Shown: piece by piece, positions 9,509 through 20,460 of the stretch
Numbering within the stretch: position 1 is the stretch's first letter
Layout: the number at the start of each line of letters is the position of its first letter
NCBI GenBank assembly: GCA_963575745.1
Contig: CAUYUJ010016299.1
Span: 221,833-285,832, forward strand
Direction of reading: 5' to 3'
Source: Prorocentrum cordatum
Lineage: Eukaryota > Sar > Dinophyceae > Prorocentrales > Prorocentraceae
DNA length: 64,000 nt
Program-made: the position numbers and the translations under genes
The notes under the pieces: model-generated
The model's input: the letters and a program-made list of their open reading frames with translations, nothing else
What the model was told of the DNA's origin: nothing
The model's database searches: none

Positions 9509-10812
9509 GCTTCGTAGCCCCATAGGGAGCTCCACCGAAGGCCCCAGCGGGGGTGTCAATATGCGGCCCCCCCACCCAGGGCAGCGCTTCGTAGCCCCAT
9601 AGGGAGCTCCACCGAAGGCCCCAGCGGGGGTGCCCACATGCGGTTACCCCACCCAGGGCAGCGCTTCGTGGCCCCATAGGGAGCTCCACCGAAGGCCCCA
9701 GCGGGGCTGTCCACATGCGGTTCCCGCACACAGGGCAGCGCTTCGCGGCCCCATAGGGAGCTCCACCGAAGGCCACAGCGGGGGCATCCACATGCGGTTC
9801 CCCCACCCAGGGCAACGCTTCGTAACCCAATAGAGAGCTCCACCGAAGGCTCCAGTGGGGGCGTCCACATACGGTTCCCCAACCCAGGGCAGCGCTTCGC
9901 AACCCCATAGGGAGCTTCCCCGAAGGCCCCAGTGGGGGTGTCCACATGCGCCCCCCCCCCACCCAGGGCAGCGTTTCGTAGCCCCATAAGGAGCTCCACC
10001 GAAGGCCCCAGTGGGGGCGTCCACATGCGGCCCCCCCACCCAGGGCAGCGCTTCGTAGCCCCATACGGAGCTCCACCGAAGGCCCCAGCGGGGGTGTCCA
10101 CATGCGGTTCCCCCACCCAGGGCAGCGCCTCGTAGCCCCATAGGGAGCTCCACCGAAGGCCCCAGCGCGGGGGCGCCCGCACGCGGCCCCCCTACCCAGG
10201 GCAACGCTTCGCAGCCCCATAGGGAGCTCCACCGAAGGCCCCAGCGGGGGTGTCCAGGGCAGCGTTTCGTAGCCCCATAGGGAGCTCCACCGAAGGCCCC
10301 AGTGGGGGTGTCCACATGCGGTTCCCCCACTCAGGGCAACGCTTCGCAAGCCCATAGGGAGCTCCACCGAAGGCCCCAGTGGGGGTGTCCACATGCGGTT
10401 TCCCCACCCAGGGCAGCGCTTCGCAGCCTCATAAGGAGCTCCACCGAAGGCCCCAGTGGGGGTGCCCACAGGCGGTCCCCCACCCAGGGCACCGTTTCGT
10501 AGCCACATAGGGAGCTCCACCGAAGGCCCAAGCGGGGGCTGCCCGCATGCGGTTCCCCCACACAGGGCAGCGCTTCGTAGCCCCATAGGGAGCTCCACCG
10601 TAGGCCCCAGTGGGGGTGCCCGCATGCGGTTCCCCACCCAGGGCAGCGCTTCGTGGCCCCATAGGGAGCTCCACCGAAGGCCCCAGCGGGGGTGCCCGCA
10701 TGCGGTTCCCCCACCCAGGGCAGCGCTTCGTAGCCCCATTGGGAGCTCCACCGAAAGGCCCCAGTGGGGGCGTTCGCATGCGTCTCCCCTACCCAGAGGT
10801 AGCGCCACCGAA
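9509..10812. repeat. 77-bp minisatellite, about 17 copies, inside the retrotransposon
   Basis: A unit beginning CGCTTCGTAGCCCCATAGGG recurs at 9509, 9585, 9662, 9739 and on to about 10,800, a period of 76-77 bp; one shortened unit lies near 10,250. Units contain AGGGAGCTCCACCGAAGGCC and a C-rich tract of variable length, so they differ mainly by small changes in the C run. As 77 is not a multiple of three, the minus strand is open through all units and encodes a 77-residue period (three units); the long frames here are repeat artefacts. The array interrupts the region between Gag-side and RING-side ORFs. Confidence 0.9.
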
Positions 10813-10890
10813 AACGATATTCACGTTTGCAGCATTCACAACTGCATGTGGCTGGGTCCTTCGCCAGGCTAATTCTTGAGCTTAAGATGA

Positions 10891-11508
10891 TCAGGGCCAA
10901 GATGGGCTTGATGAGTCAGAAGATGAAGGAAGATCGATCGCCCCTGGCTTCGGCTGACGAGTTGCCTTTGCTGTGGCTCCTGCCAGCGCCCCAAGTACAT
11001 AACGCATGGGACCTCGGTCAGGATTCAGATCGACACCATCTGGCCTCCTGAAGGCCATATTCTGAATTGAGACATTGTGTTTATGTGCAACCAAATACGC
11101 ATCGGCGTTCCGTATTTCGGCTACGCTTGTCTTTATCAAGCGAATAGCACCAGCACGGTAAACAGTCCGCCTCCCAGGAGATAGATCCATCTTTCTCGCG
11201 GCAACGTAATCGGGGTCGATCGGAGTATCCGCCCCGCACGTAACGTCCGCAATACCCGAATCACTTGACTCGCAGCCTGCAGGGGCAGCGCCCGTAGGAT
11301 CAACTTCTTCAGCCATTTCATCATAATCATATTCACCAGCTTCTTGTTGGCCTGCTCCTTCTGGTGTGTGATCAGCAGATTGCCCCGCGTGCCACTCGCG
11401 ATTGAACTGCGCCAAATGATGAGTAGGTATCACGTTCTCCCAAACGAGGCTTGAAAGGGCGATTGGGCGTAGTGTTGGGATCAGCACAGTGACCCCGACC
11501 ATCTCCAT
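10891..11508 (-). pseudogene. Acidic linker ORF of the copia-like element
   Basis: A 205-codon frame overlapping the preceding ORF (11372-12505) in a different frame; a frameshift near 11,400-11,450 most likely joins them. The sequence HLAQFNREWHAGQSADH carries a variant palindrome module (11375-11388, with one GG to GA change). It continues with an acidic stretch (EYDYDEMAEEVDP) and ends in a Ser-rich tail. RRTVYRAGAIRLIKTSVAEI looks structured. No known domain. The frame ends about 80 bp before the 77-bp minisatellite starts. Confidence 0.4.
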
Positions 11509-12505
11509 GAGACCAAACCCACGGCGTTCCCTTGAAATTCGGGCTTCTTGATGGGCGTCTCATGGGGCAGCCGAGCCTGCGATCAGCAAAGCTGGGGCAT
11601 GTGCAACAAACGCCTCCGTAGCGCTTTCGATCCTCGATGATGGCCATGTCGAGGTCGCGCTTGACAGTATTTTTCCGGCGATTTTGTAGGCCCCGCTTCG
11701 AACGCATGAGATCGCCTGCATCATCTCGTTTGACCTGACGAAGAGAATACCAGTGCCGGATTTGATGCCAACCCTTTTCCAAGCAGCATTCCATCTGGTT
11801 TGCGGGTATGTACTGACGAGCCAGTCCAGCTTCAGCGTAGACATTCAAACGCTGCATGTCACCTTCTGGATATTCTCCTCCTCGACGTTGGTCATCCGGA
11901 GGCGGGTTCCCCCGCAGACGGTCCCTCCTTGGGGGGGCACGTGCTCTAGTCGCCTGCCATGGCGGGCCCCTTGCGGCCCCCGCATCAGGAGGATGAGGAC
12001 GCTGAACACCGCTCGAACGAGCACTGCTAGAGCAGGCTCGCGCACGATCCGGCGAGTGGCTGGGAGCCCGACCGCGACGCATCACGCGGCCATCGTCTTC
12101 CCCCTCGTCCTCCTCGTCCACTGGGGGGAGACAGGGATCGTCATGATAGCTCTTCCTTATCAAGGGTAGGCGGCTCGGCGATCGTCTCCGGCGGCTGGCG
12201 GACCGATCTGACGCAACAAAAATATATTGAAATTCTTCGTTATGGCCAAGCTCAGATTGAATACGCCCAGATACATCACCAGCGTCGCGCGGGCGTCCCC
12301 GCGAAGGATCACCCTCGATGAATTCCACGTTTGCCGGATTTCCAATCACCCGAGGATGAAGCATCGCATGTATTTCCTCATTTGTCGCAGGAATGGTAGA
12401 ATCTGAATCTGCGGGCGCCCCCGCCATGCCAAAATCACCTTGGACGGGCACGTGGAATGTTCTCGACAAGTTCAATATCTGCAGGTTGCCCCGCGATGGG
12501 CGCAC
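11372..12505 (-). CDS. Basic/acidic linker ORF after the zinc knuckle
   Basis: 377 codons following the zinc-knuckle frame with a 70-bp overlap in another frame. The N-terminal part has the AGAPADSD module (12411-12424). The middle is strongly charged: RRRRSPSRLPL, then DEEDEGEDDGR, then Arg/Ser/Pro repeats resembling a disordered SR-type region. The C-terminal third contains CCLEKGWHQIRHWYSLRQVK and a Cys-containing segment (VCCTCPSFADRRLGCPM) that might coordinate a metal, but the spacing fits no family I know. I infer a disordered polyprotein linker. Confidence 0.4.
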   Translation of the reverse strand: MRPSRGNLQILNLSRTFHVPVQGDFGMAGAPADSDSTIPATNEEIHAMLHPRVIGNPANVEFIEGDPSRGRPRDAGDVSGRIQSELGHNEEFQYIFVASDRSASRRRRSPSRLPLIRKSYHDDPCLPPVDEEDEGEDDGRVMRRGRAPSHSPDRARACSSSARSSGVQRPHPPDAGAARGPPWQATRARAPPRRDRLRGNPPPDDQRRGGEYPEGDMQRLNVYAEAGLARQYIPANQMECCLEKGWHQIRHWYSLRQVKRDDAGDLMRSKRGLQNRRKNTVKRDLDMAIIEDRKRYGGVCCTCPSFADRRLGCPMRRPSRSPNFKGTPWVWSHGDGRGHCADPNTTPNRPFKPRLGERDTYSSFGAVQSRVARGAIC

Positions 12506-12850
12506 CCAGCCATTCGGCCAAATCGATGTCGCTGTGGCCAGCGAACGCCTCCTCGAACAGCTCGCCGGCGTAATTCTCGAGGGTCATGCTGGCATTTAGA
12601 CACCTGCCAGCAACGAAATGAACAATTGTGGCTGAGCCGTCGGCAGGGTCGGCTAGAAGCGACCACCAATCAACATACTTTATGTCGGAGTCCGTTTGAG
12701 CCAGATGCATTGACGGACCCCTGCCCCTTCCATCACCTTGGGGGCATTCGCGTCGGAAATGGTGTGCACTGTGACATACGTCGCGCTCCATAGTTTTACC
12801 GTTGGCATCCTTTGGAGTTCCTCGTCGCCCTTGACCTTTACCTGATGTGC
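12435..12850 (-). pseudogene. Gag zinc-knuckle region with the first cysteine lost
   Basis: Reading from about 12,850 the frame gives GKGQGRRGTPKDANGKT and then the knuckle MERDVCHSAHHFRRECPQG (about 12,733-12,790). The CCHC consensus is C-x2-C-x4-H-x4-C. The second Cys, the His and the last Cys are in place (C-HSAH-H-FRRE-C), but the first position is Arg (codon CGC, one transition from TGC). CCHC knuckles bind retroelement RNA, so this copy is probably defective. The Gag frame upstream ends at 12,872, so a frameshift joins them in the 12,850-12,880 interval. Downstream are acidic residues and an AGQPA module at 12481-12494. Confidence 0.6.
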
Positions 12851-12871
12851 GCCTGCGGTGTCTGCCAGTAC

Positions 12872-13780
12872 CTAAAACATTTCTTCATACTGAGGTCCAG
12901 TAAGAGACGCTAGGAATGCTAGCATGCCTCTACCATGTAATCGCCGACGCTTACCTTTGCCTTCACTTCGACCCTTGCCTTTTCCATTAAGTAACCGTCG
13001 TACAATACGTCTTACCCTTCGAAACGGTTTCTTCACGAACCTCCGCCAACGACGCTTATGTTTTTGATGGCCCAAAAATAACCATTGAGCTCGTTGCTCT
13101 TCAGTAAGGTACGTTGGCATATCAGAGTAATCCAAGGCGGTAGCTTCATCATCGGAAGACGCATCCGCATCGGTACCGGAGTCGAAGTCGGACTCGGCGA
13201 GCTGCCCCGCTGAGCCCATTAGGGTCATAGCTTGTATAAGGGAAGCCGCGTCGGGCGGCCCCCTAGATCTGGCCCAGGGGTCTTGCGACCCCGAGGCCGT
13301 TCCACCATTCTGAGCCAACAGTGTAGTGGTCTCAGTTGGCTGTGGATCATCGTTCCAGACGTCGTTGGCAGGTTGCCCTGCGTTGGCCTCTGCGTGGAAG
13401 GTCTCGGTTCGGTGACCGCGGCTAAAGATGCCACCAAGATTGCCGGGGGTCCTCTCAGCTATGTGAGCATATGACATCATACGTTCAAGTAGAGCGTCAA
13501 ATTGTGGTTGGTCCCTCGGCACGTGGTGGTTCAGAGGCTGCAGGAGTTGTTGTGCACGCGATGTCCCCCCTCCAAGAGCTCTGAGCATCATTACTGTTAG
13601 GATTTGTAAGTTGGGGATATTGAAGCCGGCGGTTTCAGCTTCGTAGCGGGCTATCTCAAACCGTGCTAACGTCTGGACGATACGTTCACCCGCATGGACT
13701 CGAAAGTCAATAAGAGCCAGGCCAGAGTTGAGTTGGCGTTCCTCTTCTAGGTTCTCGAACTTCGTACTTAAGAGGAACAT
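12872..13780 (-). CDS. Gag-like capsid protein of the copia-like element
   Basis: The 302-codon frame has the look of dinoflagellate copia Gag: GERIVQTLARFEIARYEAE at about residues 30-50, a helical LQILTVMMLRALGGGTSRAQ, HVPRDQPQFDALLERMM, then a linker, and a basic region QWLFLGHQKHKRRWRRFVKK followed by GKGKGRSEGKGKRRR. It lies directly upstream of the zinc-knuckle frame, as expected for Gag. Gag assembles the particle and binds element RNA. Two palindrome-encoded modules sit in it: AGQPA (13368-13381) and a variant AGQLA (near 13197-13210). The start near 13,780 is the first Met; no evidence fixes it. Confidence 0.6.
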   Translation of the reverse strand: MFLLSTKFENLEEERQLNSGLALIDFRVHAGERIVQTLARFEIARYEAETAGFNIPNLQILTVMMLRALGGGTSRAQQLLQPLNHHVPRDQPQFDALLERMMSYAHIAERTPGNLGGIFSRGHRTETFHAEANAGQPANDVWNDDPQPTETTTLLAQNGGTASGSQDPWARSRGPPDAASLIQAMTLMGSAGQLAESDFDSGTDADASSDDEATALDYSDMPTYLTEEQRAQWLFLGHQKHKRRWRRFVKKPFRRVRRIVRRLLNGKGKGRSEGKGKRRRLHGRGMLAFLASLTGPQYEEMF

Positions 13781-13828
13781 AGTGTAGGTGGCGCCGTCGG
13801 TGTGGCGACCGCCTATATTGACGCCAAG

Positions 13829-14716
13829 TTAATAAATGCTGGGGGGACTCTCATGGCCCATGGCTATAGTCCGCGCGAGACCTCCCAAACCTCGCTGCAA
13901 TGCTGCGGCTTGCTGGGAGGGCGTCATGTTGCCTGCGGTCACATTGATCCAGGCATGTACTTCGCGGACGAACTCGCGAAATGGTGCTTGACCAGCAGGG
14001 CCCCAATGGGGGCCAGTCGTTATAGTGTCGTCTCCGCCCCGCGCATGTCCTACCGCACACCCAATAGCGACCCATATGAGGAGCCCAAAGATAGCAACCC
14101 CAATCCAGTGGCCTCGTAGGTCGTAATCGGATGTAGTCGGTGGGGACTTATGTTTTGTCGTCGTAAGTCTGCGCGGGGCCGGAGGCGGCAGTATGTCGTA
14201 TCGCATGTTTCCATGCATTATGTCTTCGAAGAAATTTCCCATTGGAGTAGGTGGGTGGACTTCAGGAGTGTAATAGCGCAGGGATGTAAGATGTGAGTGA
14301 GAGACCTCCGCTTGGACAGAGGTATCGCTGCAAGTTTCTTTGCGGCATTGCGTAGTTGTATACATTCCTCCGCGTAATCCAACTGCACCCTGATGTTCCG
14401 CCATATCTGTAGTCCACCAGATAGTGCCGTGGATTGTGAGGAGTAGAACTAGAGCTGACCACCATAGGCCTACTCCGCTACCAAGTTTGAAGGGGGCTGG
14501 AAGGCCCAGCCAACAGCCTCGCCTCAGGCGAAGCCAAGCTCCAACTCTGTTGTACCGTAGTAACGATAATCCCAGTATGAGAGGAGATGCCATCTCAAGC
14601 CATAGGAAAATCCTTTTGGTCTCGATAGCGATGGTATGCCTCGCAATGAGGCACAGCCAAACTTGGGCGGCCGGCCGCTTGAGCCGACGCGGCCGCGGGC
14701 GCACGCTCGCTTCCAC
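13829..14716 (-). CDS. Putative membrane protein ORF upstream of Gag
   Basis: 295 codons with two strong hydrophobic segments: GVGLWWSALVLLLTIHGTIW at about residues 80-100 and WIGVAIFGLLIWVAIGCAVG at about 208-227, plus a weaker one near residue 45. Between them lies a Cys-containing loop, so a two- or three-pass membrane topology is plausible. It ends about 50 bp before the Gag frame. It may be the first ORF of the element or a host-derived segment; I recognise no family. GPAGQAP near residue 240 resembles the AGQPA module but is out of register. An envelope role is not supported by anything specific. Confidence 0.35.
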   Translation of the reverse strand: MEASVRPRPRRLKRPAAQVWLCLIARHTIAIETKRIFLWLEMASPLILGLSLLRYNRVGAWLRLRRGCWLGLPAPFKLGSGVGLWWSALVLLLTIHGTIWWTTDMAEHQGAVGLRGGMYTTTQCRKETCSDTSVQAEVSHSHLTSLRYYTPEVHPPTPMGNFFEDIMHGNMRYDILPPPAPRRLTTTKHKSPPTTSDYDLRGHWIGVAIFGLLIWVAIGCAVGHARGGDDTITTGPHWGPAGQAPFREFVREVHAWINVTAGNMTPSQQAAALQRGLGGLARTIAMGHESPPSIY

Positions 14717-15667
14717 TCCTTACGTCCCTCAGCTCGCTTTAGAGTTGTTGAGCCTCCAACGGCTCTTCCGACGGCTCCTCCAAGTCACCACAGAAGGCTC
14801 TGCTCGAGACTCGCCCCGAAAGGCCTCCAAGAGAGACAACTACAGTGGCAAAAAGTATCCAGGAGGGCAAAAGGGGCAAGATGGCTCAGAGAGGTGCCCA
14901 AACGGTACCCAAGACGACTCCAAAGTCGCAATTTTTCTTATGTGCAGCACGAACCTGGAGCCAGTATTTCGTCTTGGCGCTACTTTGGCCGCCCTGGCGC
15001 CAACTTGGGACCCTATTGGGCGACTGTTTGGGACATCTTGGAGCGCTCTTGGGGTTGTCGGAGGTCTGTCTCAAGGGCCCTCTGGAACCAACCTGAAGAC
15101 CTATTTGGAGCCCGGTGCGCCCCTCCTGGGGGCCCTCCGTAACGGCGCAGTGTTCGAGCCGTTCTTGGTCCCCATGCGGTCCTACTGGTCATGCTCGCGG
15201 GTAGTCGCCGACTACCGCGAGAACGGAAAGTGCAAGCTGTGATCGCGAAGCGCCTTGACTGATGCGAAATGAAATCACAGAACTACAGCCCTGCGCTTGG
15301 AGGAGGAGTGGAAGGAGGAGGAGGAGGAGGAAGGTCGATCACAAGAACGCTTCAGAGCAGCACGCGAGAATTCGAGAAGCAAAAACAAGTGGCCTGGGAA
15401 TCCATCTCACGCCACACGGCTATGCCGCGAGCTCGCTCATAGCCGCTTGCGTAGATTCCTTGCGGATATTTAGTCGGACATCGCTTCCAGGCATTGATGG
15501 CTGGCTTCGAAACCACAGGGCAGGGGGCGGTCCTGATCTCTCCCAGGAAGCATATCATGCAGGCATGCTCAAACACAAAGTCACCAAAAGCAATCGAGAA
15601 CCGTGCTGTATCAGGACACTGCGCCTACTCCCCTGCTAGATATCTTGCCACTGTCTAACCGCCGCTG
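14717..15667. other. No gene recognised; short GC-rich repeats
   Basis: The stretch 14,980-15,130 contains degenerate words like the TCTTGGGG/GGGGCC family seen later at 21.3-22 kb. 15,300-15,335 is a GGA-rich run. Open frames of 70-270 codons exist on both strands but carry no motif and overlap each other. No LTR or terminal repeat pairing was found for the copia-like element. Confidence 0.4.
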
Positions 15668-15880
15668 TCATAGACCTGTCGACATCAGCACGTCCTTGTC
15701 AGCAGGCTTGGTGCTGAAGCGATCCACCTTGGAGCCCTGCTCGTCAAAAAGCTGCACTATCTTGTCCGCGCCAACGGTCGAAAGTCTCTTCGAGTCGACG
15801 CTCCAAGATATAGATGTCACCTTCGCAATGGAGGCCGCTACGATTGCAATTGAAATCGCGGGGATACATAAAGATTGAAG
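15668..15880 (-). CDS. IFT172: Probable WD40 exon of intraflagellar transport protein IFT172 (fragment)
   Basis: The minus-strand frame reads KVTSISWSVDSKRLSTVGAD and then KIVQLFDEQGSKVDRFSTKP followed by ADK. This matches the first WD40 repeat of IFT172, in which a Trp-Ser-x-x-x-x-Lys turn is followed by a D-x-V-x-L-x-D-E-x-G strand and the very conserved FSTKPAD. IFT172 is an IFT-B component carrying cargo along cilia and flagella, which a dinoflagellate has. Similarity starts about 15,850 and ends about 15,690. Upstream, CGTAG may be a 3' splice site; downstream the frame stops at 15,668 after about seven unrelated codons, suggesting an intron boundary just after the PADK codons. No neighbouring exon was found, so it is either one exon of a large gene or an isolated fragment. 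Confidence 0.55.
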   Translation of the reverse strand, partial: LQSLCIPAISIAIVAASIAKVTSISWSVDSKRLSTVGADKIVQLFDEQGSKVDRFSTKPADKDVLMSTGL

Positions 15881-16319
15881 GGGGCAAACAGGTGAACGGG
15901 GTGAACGGCTTTCAGAGACATGAAACACTTCCTTCGCATATCCCCTCACCCTCCTCATCACCACCGCTCTTTTATCATAGACCTCCTCGACTCGTGGAAA
16001 AGAAATAGCCGACGTCAAGAAGGCTTCGCGTCTTGAATGGCCACGGCCAAGACACATGCATCAATGAGCGACAAAACATGCAGAACCAGCACAACGCACA
16101 AGCGGTAGGAGGGAGGCAGGGAGCTGGCGAGGACGGAGTTGGAGAGAGGAGACGAAGTGGGAGGAGCATATAAGGAACATAGAGGAGGGAGGAGGGAGGA
16201 AGAAAAGAGAGAGAGGGGGGGGTAAGGGGGGAGAAAGGACAAGGGACAAGTGAAGAGGGATCAGGGGGCACCAAAGGGGGGGTCAACAATATATAAATAT
16301 ATTCTCCATACATGAACAT
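15881..16319. repeat. Purine-rich tract, no gene
   Basis: From about 16,105 to 16,270 the plus strand is almost entirely A and G (AGGAGGGAGG-type words with G runs of four to nine). Such polypurine tracts can form triplex or G-quadruplex structures. The frames read through it are low-complexity artefacts. 15,881-16,100 shows nothing recognisable. Confidence 0.6.
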
Positions 16320-16500
16320 TCAACAATAAACAACGGCAGCAACGACGACAACAACAATAAGAACAACAAGAACAACAAGAACAACAACAACCACAACAAC
16401 AACCACAACAACAAGAACAACCACAACAACCACAACAATCACAACAATAGCAACAACAACAACGACGACGACAACGTCGACAACCACAACAACAATCACT
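16320..16500 (+). repeat. (AAC)n microsatellite with ACG interruptions
   Basis: About 180 bp of CAA/AAC triplets interrupted by AAG, CCA and ACG variants. The minus strand encodes a Cys/Gly-rich artefact frame, so no protein is proposed. Confidence 0.85.
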
Positions 16501-17699
16501 GTAAGATTGTTTGATCTTGTCTGCCCGCGTGCAGTTCAACACGTCTATCCCACACCATCGATACCCGCCCTGTTTTCTTCGATCGTACCCCCTTAAGGGT
16601 ATGTATTTCTTACCTGCTACGTGTATTTCGTGCAGCTCCTTAGGCAGGGAAGAAGAGGACGGATGGAAGGAAGGGGCAAGGGGGAGGGAGGAGGATTGAA
16701 CACAACAGAGAATAGCAGGAGGGGGGCCAGGAGCAGAAAACACGTGGCAGAACCAGATGGACAGATCAGGCTGGTAGACCCTAACGGGCGGGTCGGGAAG
16801 GCGGGCCCAGGCGGCCAGGTCGAGCAGGCAGGTCGCTGAAACGTGCGCCCTGCACGAATCGCGAGGCAGTCTCGAGCAATAGCGCGATTCCCAAATGAAT
16901 CATAAAAAAAATCCATTGCGAGAGCGTGATTCCTTCCTGAGCGTCGAGGACGCAGCGTTTGAACCAATGGCAAGGAAGTCCCACGCGAGAGCGCGATGCC
17001 TGCATAAATTGTTGGTGGGCCCCCGCGAAAGCGCGATGTGGGAATAAAGTGTGAGGGAATATCAGGCGGGAACCGCTGTTGTTGTAAACCGGGAGCCAAG
17101 GGCACAGTTTGGTGACACCTTACGCTCCCTGGCAAAAAAAGGATGCGAGCCCCAGGGGAAACACTTTAGTTGAAAAGTACAACGGTTACCCGGCAAGGGG
17201 ATCCACAACCAGAGGCACGCGTGCCAAGGATCATACAATCACGGGTGCGGGAAAATCAAAGATGGATATGGCGCCAACCTGTGGTAGTTTCGGGAAACGC
17301 GCGAATGCTGCGACACGCTGGCGAATGACCGTAACGGGGGAGCGGAGAACAGCAGCATGGATGTGTGGACGCAGCGCCAGATTCGATACGAAGGCGATCT
17401 TCGTATGACGGGAGAAGTCTGCGAGGCTTCAACGGCGCGTTTTGTAATGCAGGGCCCCTGTATGGAGCGAAACGCTTGGTCCCAAAGGGGGGGTCACGAT
17501 GGTATGCGTAGCCAAGAGCCCGTTCGTTTATTCGGGCCGATCACGCGCATGATCGGGGCGGGTGGGGGGGTGTCCGTCGCGCCGATCACGTCACGGCGAG
17601 GGTGCGCTTGCAGTGTTGCAGCATGCCCGCAAGCACCGCAGTGCGCCTGCGAACAAAAAAAAGCTTGCGACCCGACAATCACGACGTGCCTATGAAAAT
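16501..17699. other. No gene recognised; repeated GCGAGAGCGCGAT words and a near-palindrome
   Basis: A word close to GCGA(G/A)AGCGCGAT with a 50-70 bp period recurs at about 16,917, 16,985 and 17,025, and a related form at 16,870. Near 17,539-17,554 is a near-perfect palindrome GATCACGCGCATGATC, whose perfect form appears again at about 21,120, beyond the (AGT)n array. Open frames in both orientations have no domain. Confidence 0.45.
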
Positions 17700-17905
17700 C
17701 ACAATGCTTTTGAAGAGCACAGCGACCGTGAATACCACAGCGCCTGTGAACATCCAAACGCCTGTGAACACAGCGCCTGCGAACACCACAGCACCTGTAA
17801 ATACACATCGCCTGCGCATACTGCACAGCCAGAAAGTGCCACAGCGCTTGTGAACATGAACGCAGCGCGCGCGAGCACCAAACAGCCTACAGCCCAACGG
17901 CAGTG
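17700..17905. repeat. Degenerate ~24-27-bp repeats (CAGCGCCTGTGAACACCA type)
   Basis: Units such as ACAGCGCCTGTGAACATCC and ACAGCGCCTGCGAACACCA follow each other with variable ends. Related but more diverged units occur at about 20,770-21,060, on the other side of the (AGT)n array. This suggests the microsatellite expanded inside an older repeat array. Confidence 0.6.
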
Positions 17906-17916
17906 CGCAAACACTA

Positions 17917-20460
<2,544 letters not shown>

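Larger units (their letters stand above)
548..13381 (-). repeat. Dispersed 14-bp palindrome encoding Ala-Gly-X-Pro-Ala in frame (>20 copies)
   Basis: Plus-strand consensus is GCAGGTKBCCCYGC (coding strand GCRGGGNNACCTGC), a 5-bp inverted repeat GCAGG/CCTGC around 4 variable bases. Copies start at 548, 2969, 3737, 4542, 4808, 5172, 5933, 5990, 6047, 6551, 6578, 7193, 7367, 7573, 8868, 8892, 8916, 9324, 11375, 12411, 12481 and 13368, with a degenerate one near 13197. Nearly all are read in the same register as A-G-(Q/A/T/K/R/H/E)-P-A in the sense frame. Flanking bases differ, so they are not one duplicated segment. None was found in the LINE, retrogene or Helitron-like ORF. Confidence 0.85.
1..14716 (-). 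mobile_element. Decayed dinoflagellate Ty1/copia-like retrotransposon (RT end outside window)
   Basis: Minus-strand ORFs from about 14.7 kb to the left edge give, in transcription order, Gag, zinc knuckle, RING finger, retropepsin, a methyltransferase-like domain and a DDE integrase with its C-terminal domain. Protease before integrase, with no RT between them, is the copia order, so RT/RNase H should lie left of base 1. The reading frame breaks at least seven times (near 12.8, 11.45, 5.36, 4.7, 2.5, 0.92, 0.67 and 0.58 kb), so this copy is probably inactive unless some breaks are introns. No LTR was recognised at 14.7-15.2 kb; the other LTR would be outside. The ~7 kb between zinc knuckle and protease is unusually long and includes a 1.3-kb minisatellite. 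Confidence 0.72.

Noticed and set aside
9483-10808. 441-codon minus-strand frame through the 77-bp repeat
   Set aside because: It is three-phase reading of a 77-bp minisatellite; no independent protein is supported.
13829-14716. Envelope protein of a virus-like element
   Set aside because: Two hydrophobic segments alone do not support this; no signal peptide, cleavage site or fusion motif is evident.
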